A stretch of DNA of 64,000 nucleotides, from positions 82,614-146,613 of the forward strand of contig NZ_BCMS01000004.1 of NCBI RefSeq assembly GCF_001485435.1, in the 5' to 3' direction. Below the pieces are notes generated by a model. The model was not told where the DNA came from. It did no database searches and saw nothing but the letters and a program-made list of their open reading frames with translations. Position numbers and translations under genes: made by a program. The stretch comes from Deinococcus grandis (lineage in GTDB: Bacteria > Deinococcota > Deinococci > Deinococcales > Deinococcaceae). Shown piece after piece: positions 23,686 to 32,614 of the stretch; position 1 is the stretch's first letter; each line of letters starts with the position of its first letter.

Positions 23686-23703
23686 GGCCCCCTACTGGGG
23701 GCC
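23686..23703 (-). promoter_or_regulatory. start-site hairpin (159-aa gene)
   Basis: Arms GGCCCCC and GGGGGCC with loop TACT, 11 nt before the ATG at 23674. Confidence 0.7.
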
Positions 23704-23714
23704 AGAGCTCCTGA

Positions 23715-26700
23715 TCAGATGGCTGCGAGGAGGAGCTGATCCATCCGGGCGCGGACTCGGGGGTCTTGCTGGCGGAGGAGCGTGCGGGTCTGTGCCGCGC
23801 GGGTGGAATCCGGGAACACCAGGGTGACCATCCGCACGTCCCGCTCGGCACGGTACTCGACGATCACGAGTGGGCAACCGTCCACCGCGCCGGGGATAAG
23901 GGTGTCGCCCTGGATGGCGTACACCTGCGCGGGGCGGGTGGGGAGCTGCTCGGTGACGGTCAGGCCGTACCGCAGGCGCAGCGGGGGGCGCTGGACAGTC
24001 CGGACAGCGGGTGCGGGGCGCGGGGTGGGCATGGTCTCCCCCACCGGGTCTGCTGCCGCGAGGGCCGGAACAGGCTGGATCTCCGGCACCGGGGCGAGCT
24101 GGATGGGGACCGCAGGCTGAACCGGTGCCTGGGGTGCGACGTCGGCGTTCAGGATGCGCTCCTGGAGCTCGGCGCGCAGGCGGGTGAGGCCTTCCGCGCC
24201 GTACGCGCCTTCCACGCGGGTGGGCTGCACGTGCCGGGCTCTGGCAAGGTCCACGTGCGCGATGACGTCCACGTTCCCGCCGACGTCCGTGACCCGGACG
24301 CCCGTGTCTGCGCCGCGCAGGTCCCGCACGGTCACGGGGTTGCCCTGGTGCTCGAACGTCAGCCCGGCGTGGATGGGCAGGCCCTCCACCCACAGGATCG
24401 GCTGCTGAAGGCGGGTGAGCGCGGCCATGGGGTTCGCCGCAGCGCGCAGGGCCTGCACCTGACCGTGCAGGCCGCGCAGGGCGGTCACCAGGCGGTTGAT
24501 CCCGGCGACGTCCTGCGTGCTCGGGCCGTGCTCGCGGCTGCGGGCGGTCCGGTCGCGCTTCTCCAGCAGGCTGAGCGCTTCGAGGTACTCGCGGATGACC
24601 GTGAGGTCGGCCAGCAGGCTCGCGGCGTGACTCTCCGCCTGCCGGGCCTCCCGCTTGGCGCGGATGGCGTGGCGGGTGGCGTCCGGGTTGCGGCTGAGCA
24701 TGACGGCCAGTTCCTCGCCGTCGAAGCCCACATCGGTGTTCTCGCAGCTGGTGAGGGTGGGGTCGAACACCTGCTGCGCCCAGCCTTTCTTGCCCATCAT
24801 GTTCTGGAAGCGGATGACGTCGAAGCTGCCCCGGGCGAAGTACACGTGGTTGCGGATTTCCTTCACCCAGGTGCCCTGACGGCGGCCGCGTCCGATGCGC
24901 TGCACGAACGCCATGTGGTGGTGCGGGTAATCGAGGTGGTGGAGGTCGGTGGCACCCTGGTAATTGCCGCCCTGTTCGATCACGCTGCTGCCGATGACGC
25001 AGGTCAGGACGCCACGGCGGAACCGGCGTTCGACCGTCAGGCGTTCCCCACCCTGGTGCGTGCTCGCGGTGATGATCTCGATTTCACCGGCGGGGTACCC
25101 GGCCGCGATGAGCTGGTCGCGCAGGGCCGTGTACGTCATGCCGCCTTCGCCACCGGTGTACATGAACACGACATTCCGGCCACCCTGGGCACGGGCTGCC
25201 AGGCAGGCCTCGACACACGCCGCGAAACGGGCATTCGGGGCCTGGACGTTCATCAGCGGGGGGTGCAGGGTGAGCTTGCTCAGGCGGGAGAAGATCGAGA
25301 ACAGGTGCTTCTCCCCGTCACTCTCAGCCTCGCTGATGGTGGCCTGCTCCGCGTCGTATTCGTCCTGCACGACCGGGTGCAGGTCGAACAGGTGCTCGAC
25401 AGTGGTCAGGGGCGGCAGGGGCATCCCCACGCGGTCGTGCATCTGGCAGGTGTCCTCCGTCTCCCGGATGACGTGCTGGCCGATGATGGCGCGCAGCTCG
25501 TCCAGGTTCCGGAAGCCCACGACGCACGAGCGGAACTCCACATCCCCTTCCGGGAGGGTGATCAGGCGGGGTTCGATCACGCAGAAGCGGGCGGTGAAGG
25601 CCTGCACGTTCGTGATGCCGTACGCGGGCAGCGCGTCGGTCACGAGGGAGAGCATGTTCCAGATCTCCAGGGGGCTGTTCGTGAACCACGTGGCGCTCAG
25701 GGCAACCGTGCAGCCGCCACGCTCGCGGATGAAGCGGGCCTTATGGTTGCCGTCCAGCGCGCGGTTACTCTCCCCTCCCCCACCTAGGAATTTCGGGCTG
25801 GAGTCCCCGTACACGGCGGGCGCGGCGTACGTGTTCTTCAGCGCGTGCGCCTCGTCCCACAGGACCGCGTCGATGCCGAGCGCTTCGAAGGGCACGTCGG
25901 TGCTCGTGGCGACCTTGACGCGCCCCAGGTGCCGCTGCGTGAACTTCTCCCCGGCCGCGAGCGCGCGGTGCCCACCCATCTTCCGGTGCCGCTCGTCGAA
26001 CGTGGTCGTGGTGGCCAGCGCGCTCATGAGGGTCTCGTCGCTCTGCACGTACTTCTTGCGGGTCTCTTCGAGCATGGGGATCATCTCGAACGCCTCGTAC
26101 GTGAAGATCACGAGGTCCGGGGGACTGGTGAGCAGCGCGGCGATCTTCGCGCGGCGACGGTCTCCGGTGTCCGTCAGGACCCTGGGTTCGCCGTCCTCGT
26201 CCAGCGCGACGCTGCCGTCCGGCGCACGGACGGGTTCCCCGCCGATCACGCTGATCCGCAACCCCGGGAGGGCCGTGGCGGCGTTCATGACCCAGTCCCC
26301 CAGGCGGGAGAGCGGCACGACCACCGCGGGCAGGCGGGCGCGGCCAGACTGGAGAAGCAGTTCAGCCAGCATCAGCGCGGTCAAAGTCTTCCCAAGCCCA
26401 ACTGAAAAGTCCAGGATGACGCCGTCCATACGCGCGGCGGCGCGGACGTGTCCGGCCTGGAAGGGATGCGCGAGCGGCCCCTGGTACCGGGGGAGCGTCA
26501 GGGGGCGCAGGTCGGGCGTGGCGGTCAGCAGGCCGTACCGGTGCTCGTTCAGGGTGAGTTCCACCGCGCCCACGTGCTCACTGCCGAGCAGCCACGTGCG
26601 GAAGTGCGCGGCGAGCTGCCGTTCGAACTGCACCGCGCGGGCCTGATGCGCGTGGCGTTCGGCCGTGATCTGCTCGGGCGTCTTCACGTCCTGGTTCACG

Positions 26701-28898
26701 ACCGGTTCAACCGGCGTGCGGAAGTTCAGGTACGCCTCCAGTTCCCGCACGCGCCCAGGACTGATGGCCTGCCGCTCCTTCAGGGCGAGCTCGTCGTCCA
26801 GGGCGTTGCGCAGGCGCAGGGTGACACCGTGTTCACCGCGCGTCGCCTGGATGAGGTTCACGGGCGCACCGTCGGCGTCCCACGAGTTGCGCTTGACGGC
26901 CACGCAGGTCCCGAGGTTGGCGTTCACCCAGTCGGCCAGGACGTGCTCGGGGATCAGGGGGTCCCGCGCCTCGAGCGTCATGTCCGTGATGTCCATCCAG
27001 AGGGCGCGTTCCCGGCAGGTCTGCGCCTGCTGCAGGAGGGCCTGGCGCTCGGTGCCGGTGTGATCGGCGGCCAGGGTCTCGGCGAGGCGGGCCTTCTCGT
27101 GGGCGCGGCCCCGGTAGTACGTGCTGGCCGCCTCCCAGGTGTGCCCGGTGAAGGCGTACTGGGCGAGCAGGTGCGCGGCGGCGTCCCCATCCGTGACCTG
27201 AGCGTACCGGGCGAGGCTCGTGATGGTGAGCAGGCCGTACGCTTCGAGCTGCTGGGCGACCTCGCCGATCGTGCCGGGCGTGATGGGGGGCTCCCGGTCG
27301 GTGAGTTCGGTCAGGAGGGCCGGGACGTCCCCGTTCGCTTCGACGAGCGCGTGCAGGGCGGGCGCGGATTTCGCGGCGCGGCGCAGCAGGGTCAGGTCGT
27401 ACGCGCCGTGCGTGCTCAGGTGGGTGTCGTGCAGGCGTAGGGCGGTGTCGCGCGCGGCGTGCTGCTGGCCACTGCGGGCCGCCGTGATGGCCTGGGCGAC
27501 GGTTAGGGCGCTGAGTACGGCGGGGTTGCTCAGGTGCGAGCCGTACTGCCAGTGGCCGCCCTGGAAGCGGTACGTGCCGCAGCTGCTGGTGGTGCCGTCG
27601 GCAATGGGGTGAGGCATGGGACGCGCGCGGCGGGCACGGGCTTCGACGTCTGTGCCGAGCAGGGTCTGGATGGCCGCGAGCGCGCCGGGCAGCGTGAGGA
27701 TGTCGTTCACGCGCGCACTGGCCTGCTTGGTGAGGGTCTCCAGGTCCACGCGCAGCCCACCGGGGTACACGGGGTCGCCGAAGCGGCCGTCCCCGATCTT
27801 GGCCTGGTGGCGGGGCGTGCCGAGGGGTTCCCCGGCGTACTGGAGCTTCCACTCGGTCCCGCTGCGGTAGAAGACGCCTTCCCCGTTCACGATCTGGCGG
27901 AGGTACCCGCTGTGCGTCAGGCGCTGCTCGCGCAGCTGGGCCTGCTCCTCGTGGGTGAGGGCGTTCAGCGCTTCGGTCACGCCGGCATCGTGGCGGCGCA
28001 GGACCAGCAGGACGGTGGTGACGCCCGCCCCGGCCGCCCGGAAGGCCCCTTCGGGCACGGCGGACAGCATCAGGGGGTGCGCGAGGTCGAGCAGCGCCTC
28101 GCGGTGCGGGCGGTCGCTGTCCACGCGGAGCATGCTCTCGGGCACGACGACGGTCATCAGGCCGCCGGGGGTGACGCGGCGCAGGCCTTCGAGGACGAAG
28201 TACCAGTGCGCCTGCCGGAGGTCGGGGCGGTGCAATCTCGCCTGGGCGCCGCGTGTGCCGAAGGGCGGGTTGCCGATCACGAGATCGAACGGGGCGTCCT
28301 CGCTCTGCGTGGTGTACGTCTCAAAGGAGGCGTTCCAGACGGTCACGTGAGGGTGCAGAGCCTGCGCGACGGCGGCGCTGGTCTCGTCGAGTTCCACGCC
28401 GACCACGTCACTGAACTTGGGTGCGCGCGCGAGGAAGGCGCCGCCACCGCAGCTGAATTCGAGGATGCGGCGGGTGCTGCCGAGCGCCTGGCTGAGGTCG
28501 TACGCGACCTGCACGAGTTCGCCGGGGGTGTAGAAGGCGCTGGTGCTGGCGCTGTGCTCGCCGAGGCCGCCTTCACCACTCCAGGCGCGCAGGGCGGCGT
28601 GGTCGGCGGGGGTGACGCCGCGGGCGAGGATGTCGCGGACGGCCTGGTTGGCCTTCAGGCGAGCGTCCGTGCTGACGATGGGCAGAGCCTCTACGCCGTA
28701 GGGTTCGGCGCTGGAGGCGGGAGCGTACGTCGGCGCGGAGCGCATCCGGAATGCGTCGAGGGCTGGATCCACTGTGATCACAGCGGGGGCGGCCTGAGTG
28801 GGGTGTGCGGCGCCCTTGCTCTTGACCTTGCCCTGGCTGGCCTTGCGGGCAGGCTGGGCTGCGGGCGTGACGGCATCAAACAGACTGATCAGTGACAT
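23715..28898 (-). CDS. giant N6-methyltransferase/SF2 helicase (DarB-like)
   Basis: 1727 aa. An N-terminal adenine-specific methyltransferase has SAM motif I (EFSCGGGAFLARA, about 147-159) and the catalytic NPPFG (210-214). A later SF2 helicase core has SVGLGKTLTALMLAE (Walker A), LWDEAHALKN (motif II), LSATWFTNSPLE (motif III) and FVQRIGRGRRQG (motif VI). The C-terminal 350 residues are Ala/Arg-rich and poorly defined. The layout resembles phage P1 DarB and related mobile-element proteins that protect incoming DNA from restriction; that role is inferred. ATG 28898 is chosen because it lies 11 nt after a GGCC hairpin. Confidence 0.8.
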   Translation of the reverse strand: MSLISLFDAVTPAAQPARKASQGKVKSKGAAHPTQAAPAVITVDPALDAFRMRSAPTYAPASSAEPYGVEALPIVSTDARLKANQAVRDILARGVTPADHAALRAWSGEGGLGEHSASTSAFYTPGELVQVAYDLSQALGSTRRILEFSCGGGAFLARAPKFSDVVGVELDETSAAVAQALHPHVTVWNASFETYTTQSEDAPFDLVIGNPPFGTRGAQARLHRPDLRQAHWYFVLEGLRRVTPGGLMTVVVPESMLRVDSDRPHREALLDLAHPLMLSAVPEGAFRAAGAGVTTVLLVLRRHDAGVTEALNALTHEEQAQLREQRLTHSGYLRQIVNGEGVFYRSGTEWKLQYAGEPLGTPRHQAKIGDGRFGDPVYPGGLRVDLETLTKQASARVNDILTLPGALAAIQTLLGTDVEARARRARPMPHPIADGTTSSCGTYRFQGGHWQYGSHLSNPAVLSALTVAQAITAARSGQQHAARDTALRLHDTHLSTHGAYDLTLLRRAAKSAPALHALVEANGDVPALLTELTDREPPITPGTIGEVAQQLEAYGLLTITSLARYAQVTDGDAAAHLLAQYAFTGHTWEAASTYYRGRAHEKARLAETLAADHTGTERQALLQQAQTCRERALWMDITDMTLEARDPLIPEHVLADWVNANLGTCVAVKRNSWDADGAPVNLIQATRGEHGVTLRLRNALDDELALKERQAISPGRVRELEAYLNFRTPVEPVVNQDVKTPEQITAERHAHQARAVQFERQLAAHFRTWLLGSEHVGAVELTLNEHRYGLLTATPDLRPLTLPRYQGPLAHPFQAGHVRAAARMDGVILDFSVGLGKTLTALMLAELLLQSGRARLPAVVVPLSRLGDWVMNAATALPGLRISVIGGEPVRAPDGSVALDEDGEPRVLTDTGDRRRAKIAALLTSPPDLVIFTYEAFEMIPMLEETRKKYVQSDETLMSALATTTTFDERHRKMGGHRALAAGEKFTQRHLGRVKVATSTDVPFEALGIDAVLWDEAHALKNTYAAPAVYGDSSPKFLGGGGESNRALDGNHKARFIRERGGCTVALSATWFTNSPLEIWNMLSLVTDALPAYGITNVQAFTARFCVIEPRLITLPEGDVEFRSCVVGFRNLDELRAIIGQHVIRETEDTCQMHDRVGMPLPPLTTVEHLFDLHPVVQDEYDAEQATISEAESDGEKHLFSIFSRLSKLTLHPPLMNVQAPNARFAACVEACLAARAQGGRNVVFMYTGGEGGMTYTALRDQLIAAGYPAGEIEIITASTHQGGERLTVERRFRRGVLTCVIGSSVIEQGGNYQGATDLHHLDYPHHHMAFVQRIGRGRRQGTWVKEIRNHVYFARGSFDVIRFQNMMGKKGWAQQVFDPTLTSCENTDVGFDGEELAVMLSRNPDATRHAIRAKREARQAESHAASLLADLTVIREYLEALSLLEKRDRTARSREHGPSTQDVAGINRLVTALRGLHGQVQALRAAANPMAALTRLQQPILWVEGLPIHAGLTFEHQGNPVTVRDLRGADTGVRVTDVGGNVDVIAHVDLARARHVQPTRVEGAYGAEGLTRLRAELQERILNADVAPQAPVQPAVPIQLAPVPEIQPVPALAAADPVGETMPTPRPAPAVRTVQRPPLRLRYGLTVTEQLPTRPAQVYAIQGDTLIPGAVDGCPLVIVEYRAERDVRMVTLVFPDSTRAAQTRTLLRQQDPRVRARMDQLLLAAI

Positions 28899-28909
28899 GT
28901 GCCCGACTG

Positions 28910-28932
28910 GGCCCGTGACCTGGTCACGGGCC
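28910..28932 (-). promoter_or_regulatory. start-site hairpin (giant helicase gene)
   Basis: Arms GGCCCGTGACC and GGTCACGGGCC around one T, 11 nt before the ATG at 28898. The stem sequence differs from others yet pairs perfectly. Confidence 0.7.
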
Positions 28933-28950
28933 ATAGCTTCCTTACAACAG

Positions 28951-29069
28951 GGTTGACGCGCATCAACCCCGGGTGTGGAGCTGGGTTGACGCGCATCAAC
29001 CCCGGGGTGTGGAGCTGGGTTGACGCGCATCAACCCCGGGGTGTGGAGCTGGGTTGACGCGCATCAACC
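28951..29069. repeat. parS-like array, four 18-bp palindromes
   Basis: GGTTGACGCGCATCAACC occurs at 28951, 28984, 29018 and 29052, spaced 33-34 bp (about three helical turns), with identical spacers. Arms GGTTGA and TCAACC flank a near-palindromic GCGC centre. It lies just downstream of parB1, the usual place for a centromere. Confidence 0.65.
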
Positions 29070-29155
29070 CCGGGATGCAAGAGCGAACTGGAAAAGGCGA
29101 ATAGCTTGAGAGGAGGCGATATCGCCTCCTCTTGTTCATCCCGGCAAGGCCTGGC

Positions 29156-30106
29156 TCAGGATGGCGCAAACGCCTCCTCAAGCTGGCGAAGCAGGTCGTG
29201 CACGTGAGCCTGCTGTTCGGTGGTGAGCGCATTGAGTCGGGCGGGTTTCAGATGCCGGGTGACACGGAGAGCAGCGTCATAAACCTCAGGGCGTTCCTGT
29301 GCACCCTTGAGGACTTCGTTCACACGGTCCTTCGCGGTTCGGGTGCTCCAGGCACCATCGACGGCCTGCTGAAGGAGGGTGGCCCGCTCCGGGCGTTCTC
29401 CTAGCCGCACAAGTTCCAGCGCGACAGTGGGCGCCACCGTCCGGCCGTACACCGCACGAATCTCTGCCGGGCGCAACCGCAGCACGCGGGCGTACTTGGT
29501 GTTGAAGGTAGAGAGACTGGCACTGGTGAGGACTTTAAGTTTGTCCTGCAGGTCGTGGGGATCCTCGCCCGTCTTCAGGACGCGGCTCATCAAGCCAGGG
29601 AGGGCATCCATTTCGACATTCAGTTGGGCGGCGAGCGTCCGGAACACACCGCGCACCACCTCGAACTGATCGAGTTCCTCACGCTGCGTGTTCTCCAACG
29701 TGGACAGCGCGTCAAGCTGATCATCCCGGAAGCTGTAGACGCTCGCAAGGACGACGGTGTCACCGAGTAGACGGCGGCTGTGGTACCGCCGCCACCCAGC
29801 GACCAGTTGGTAGCGGTAGGGACCAGTGCGGTCAGGGTGGGGGCGCAGCAGGACTGGTTGTAGTTGGCCGTATTCCTGGATGGCCGCCATCAGGCCTGCG
29901 AGATCCGCCTCGCCGTATGGGTCATTCCCAAGGCTGCCTCGAGGGTTCCAGTCGCCCGTGATGTCGATCTCGCTCAGTGGGATCTCGTGCACGCCTGAGG
30001 CGTACGCTGCCTTCACCACCTGATTCAGTTCGTCGTTCGACGCCTGCGCACGGATCTGCTGGTCGTGCAGGGAGAGACCACCTGGCCGGCCACGCCGACC
30101 ACTCAT
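29156..30106 (-). CDS. parB: ParB partition protein 1
   Basis: 316 aa. The ParB/Spo0J N-terminal domain is seen as IPLSEIDITGDWNPRGSLGN, GLMAAIQEYGQLQPVLLRP, YQLVAGWRRYHSRRLLG and STLENTQREELDQFEVVRGV. In place of the usual GERR motif it reads AGWRR. A central helix-turn-helix region follows. It binds centromere sites for plasmid segregation with ParA. The ATG overlaps the parA stop (ATGA), and the palindrome array lies 90 nt beyond the stop. Confidence 0.85.
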   Translation of the reverse strand: MSGRRGRPGGLSLHDQQIRAQASNDELNQVVKAAYASGVHEIPLSEIDITGDWNPRGSLGNDPYGEADLAGLMAAIQEYGQLQPVLLRPHPDRTGPYRYQLVAGWRRYHSRRLLGDTVVLASVYSFRDDQLDALSTLENTQREELDQFEVVRGVFRTLAAQLNVEMDALPGLMSRVLKTGEDPHDLQDKLKVLTSASLSTFNTKYARVLRLRPAEIRAVYGRTVAPTVALELVRLGERPERATLLQQAVDGAWSTRTAKDRVNEVLKGAQERPEVYDAALRVTRHLKPARLNALTTEQQAHVHDLLRQLEEAFAPS

Positions 30107-31110
30107 GGGGCCACCAGCTGAGCCTGGCGGGCGGCAGCATGCACGACCGCGTCCGTGACGGCATCGATCTCCTGCACGGCTGGACTCTTGGGTCGGTACA
30201 CCGCGACGGGCTGCATCGCGTTGGGCGCATCCTTGTAGATGCCGGGGCGGAAGGCGATGGGCGGCGCGGTGGGGCCGAGATCGGCATACACCTGCGTCAG
30301 GGCGTCGTATACCTCGGCGTCGTGGAGAAGATTTTTGTTGTAGCCAGTGACGACGAACAGACCGAAGTTCAGGCCCGGGTTGATGGCACGGGCCTGCCGA
30401 ATGACCCGGCTGACGTTGTCGATGTTGTCCAGGCCCTTTGAGCCGGTGACAGGCATGATCATCAGATCGCTTGCGGCAATGCAGGCCAGGACGAGAGCGT
30501 TGTCCGCGGGGGGTGTGTCAATCAGGACGTAGTCGTAGCGGTCACTGAGGGCTTGAATGGCGCGGCGCAGTCGGCCCTGTTCTTCGGGGAGCTGTCCACT
30601 CAGGTAGAGTTCGGCGCCTTTGAGGTGGCGGTTCGAGGGGATGACGTCCATGTTGAAGGCTGGGATCGGTTGAGGGAGGGTGTCGGCGGTCTCGTCGAGC
30701 ACCTGGCGGATGGTGGCCTGGACGCTCAGGGCTGTAGGGACCGAGCCGTCTTCAGGGGTTTGGAAGAGGCCGAGCCACCGCGTGAGGCTGGCCTGGGGGT
30801 CTGCGTCAATGAGGAGAACCCGGTGACCGCGAGTGGCGAGTGCGTAGCCCAGGTCGCGGGTGAGGCTGGTCTTGCCGCTGCCGCCAGCCTGGTTGTAGGT
30901 GGCGAGGACAGTCATGGTGGGGCGCATGGGGGTCTCCTTGGGTGCGGTCGTGAGGGGAACGATGCGGGCCACGTCGGTGGCGTAGTGCCTCAGGGTGAAC
31001 TCCTGCCCACGCTGCACCGCGCTCAGGACGGCGGGCAGTTGCTGGCGGAGCTGAGAGGTGAGCACCACGCCCTCCGGTCGCTGATCTGGGGTCCGCTTCT
31101 TTCGGGGCAC
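30103..31110 (-). CDS. parA: ParA partition ATPase 1 with Phd-like N-terminus
   Basis: 335 aa from GTG 31110, or 274 aa from ATG 30927, which has AAGGAG 6 nt upstream. The ATPase core has YNQAGGSGKTSL (deviant Walker A, with Ala instead of the signature Lys), LIDADPQASL and VLIDTPPADN. The in-frame N-terminal 61 residues (VVLTSQLRQQLPAVLSAVQR, then HYATDVARIVPL) resemble the Phd/YefM antitoxin fold, a DNA-binding domain. A promoter places a leaderless transcript start at the GTG. Two forms may be made, the long one acting as repressor, as the N-terminal DNA-binding domain does in P1 ParA. Confidence 0.75.
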   Translation of the reverse strand: MPRKKRTPDQRPEGVVLTSQLRQQLPAVLSAVQRGQEFTLRHYATDVARIVPLTTAPKETPMRPTMTVLATYNQAGGSGKTSLTRDLGYALATRGHRVLLIDADPQASLTRWLGLFQTPEDGSVPTALSVQATIRQVLDETADTLPQPIPAFNMDVIPSNRHLKGAELYLSGQLPEEQGRLRRAIQALSDRYDYVLIDTPPADNALVLACIAASDLMIMPVTGSKGLDNIDNVSRVIRQARAINPGLNFGLFVVTGYNKNLLHDAEVYDALTQVYADLGPTAPPIAFRPGIYKDAPNAMQPVAVYRPKSPAVQEIDAVTDAVVHAAARQAQLVAP

Positions 31111-31145
31111 GAGATTAAGGTACAAATGTTGAACACTTTTTACAA
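31108..31145 (-). promoter_or_regulatory. parAB1 promoter, leaderless
   Basis: On the minus strand TTGTAA (31145-31140) and TACCTT (31122-31117) are 17 nt apart, with GTG 6 nt after the -10. The imperfect palindrome TGTTGAACA (31127-31135) lies in the spacer and is a candidate operator. Confidence 0.55.
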
Positions 31146-31162
31146 GGTGCCCCGTGCATGCC

Positions 31163-31936
31163 TCAGAACAGCCGCTCAGTGCCGGGCTGCATCTCGCCCC
31201 ACCGCGGGGCGGGGCGACGCCGCTCCCGCCAGCGCGCCACGCGTGCCGGGTCCAGCGTCATGGCCCGCAGGTCCGCCGCGCCCAGCAGCTTCTCATCCGC
31301 CGCGCCCCGCAGCCACGACCCGATCTCCCGCGCGCCCCGCTCCACGCCTCGGAAGCCCACGTACGTGCCGTCCACGCTGTCGCAATGGCAGAAACTCAGG
31401 TGTCGGACACGCCGCGCGCTATTCACACGACCCACATGGGTGCGGAGCCCCTGGTCCGCCGCGCGTTCCAGAAGCGCTGCCCCAACCGCCTCCCGCCAGG
31501 GGTCACTGCCGCCCAGGAAGGCCACGTCACAGGGCGGCAACTCCAGTTCCTCTGCACCGTCTTGCAGGCAGTACGCGAGGGGGAACCCCAGTTCGGCGAG
31601 TTCCGGCGCGGCCGCGTGGAATGCCGCGAGGGTGCTGCGTCCGCAACCGGGGACATCGGGGACCACCACGAACTGGCAGCGGGCGATCAACTCCGGGTCG
31701 TGCACGCGCCGCAGGTGCTCGACGAACTCGTCATAGTGGAAGCCGTGCTTGCTCAGGGCGTCGCAGTCCGACGCCCAGGGGCGCTGGGACGTCAGTATGC
31801 TGCCCAGTCCACCCACGCGCGGTCCGGTCATCACCCCAATGTCCGGGTGGGCGTCCAGGTCGTCCAAGTCACTGCTCGTGCTCGCGAAATACAACATGCG
31901 CGCTGGCGGGGCCGGGCCGCATCGCGGACAGGCCAT
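31163..31936 (-). CDS. TGT/DpdA-superfamily-like TIM-barrel protein
   Basis: 257 aa. CQFVVVPDVPG, LAYCLQDGAEE, VAFLGGSDPWREA, RTHVGRVNSARRVRH and CDSVDGTYVGF follow, in order, the conserved strands of a phage and plasmid family that I place near tRNA-guanine transglycosylases (PDI, QDG, GGS.EWK, HVGRVN, DSxDGT). An N-terminal CPRC could bind metal. The substrate is unknown; nucleobase exchange in DNA or RNA is a guess. ATG 31936 is used; a later ATG at 31897 is possible. A GGCC hairpin lies 25 nt upstream. Confidence 0.55.
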   Translation of the reverse strand: MACPRCGPAPPARMLYFASTSSDLDDLDAHPDIGVMTGPRVGGLGSILTSQRPWASDCDALSKHGFHYDEFVEHLRRVHDPELIARCQFVVVPDVPGCGRSTLAAFHAAAPELAELGFPLAYCLQDGAEELELPPCDVAFLGGSDPWREAVGAALLERAADQGLRTHVGRVNSARRVRHLSFCHCDSVDGTYVGFRGVERGAREIGSWLRGAADEKLLGAADLRAMTLDPARVARWRERRRPAPRWGEMQPGTERLF

Positions 31937-31961
31937 CTCTGACGTTCTCGAAGGGAAAGTT

Positions 31962-31977
31962 GGCCGCACCTGCGGCC
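31962..31977 (-). promoter_or_regulatory. leader hairpin (31.9 kb gene)
   Basis: Arms GGCCGCA and TGCGGCC with a 2-nt loop. The spacing to ATG 31936 is 25 nt, unlike the 9-12 nt of the other members. Confidence 0.5.
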
Positions 31978-32002
31978 ACTTCCTTGAGCTACACGTGCTG
32001 GA

Positions 32003-32614
32003 TCACCAGCGGGGTGGGATGGTTCGTGTGGAGCGGCGCTCCAGCAGCGCTGCCGTGACGGCCTGGAGCGCGCGCGCGTGACTGAGCGCACTGGCCGGGT
32101 CGATCTGCGGCGTCTCGACCGTGTACCCCATGCCGGGCAGGCTCGGCAGGTACCGCGCGTACGGATTCAGTGTCCGGTCCTGCTCGTCCACGATCGCCTG
32201 GAGGTCCAGTGGCGTCAGGGGCGGTGTACCCGGTGGAAGGCTGGCGGCCACGGCCGCCGTGATGAAGCGCCCGGTCCACGCGATCAGGGTGACTGGACCG
32301 GCTGACTGCAGAACCTCCAGCATTTGCGGGTACACCTGGGTGAAGGGTGGCTCGCTCGCGAGGTCCAGGGTCGTGAGGCCATGCCGCCGGTACGCACCTC
32401 CCTCGATGGGCCCGAGTGGCTGGGCGCGCCAGACGTGCTCGGCACCCGGAGTGATCAGGGCCAGTTCGATGACCTCGCCGGGTAGGCCGGTGGTGAGGAC
32501 ACCCACGAACGCGAGGGGCGCGCCGGGGAACACGCCATGGGTGTGGAGGGCGTCCGCGTAGAGGGTCATGCGCTGGGCGGCCTGCTCTTCGAAGGTCTTC
32601 GGGATCTCGATCAT
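32003..32614 (-). CDS. DnaQ-fold protein, catalytic residues lost
   Basis: 203 aa. The pattern FVGVLTTGLPGEVIELALI follows DEDD exonucleases, where FxDxETTGL is expected: both acids are replaced (Gly and Leu). RRHGLTTLDLASEPPFTQV corresponds to the HGIT motif region, IAWTGRFITAAV replaces the VAHNxxFD motif, and SHARALQAVTAALLERR replaces HRALxDAxAT. It may therefore bind DNA ends or a polymerase without cutting. AGGAG lies 6 nt before the ATG, and a 10-codon leader ORF overlaps the start (ATGA). Confidence 0.6.
   Translation of the reverse strand: MIEIPKTFEEQAAQRMTLYADALHTHGVFPGAPLAFVGVLTTGLPGEVIELALITPGAEHVWRAQPLGPIEGGAYRRHGLTTLDLASEPPFTQVYPQMLEVLQSAGPVTLIAWTGRFITAAVAASLPPGTPPLTPLDLQAIVDEQDRTLNPYARYLPSLPGMGYTVETPQIDPASALSHARALQAVTAALLERRSTRTIPPRW

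Noticed and set aside
28951..29069. CRISPR-like array at the giant helicase gene
   Set aside because: Only four copies with identical 15-16-bp spacers; a centromere or operator array fits better.
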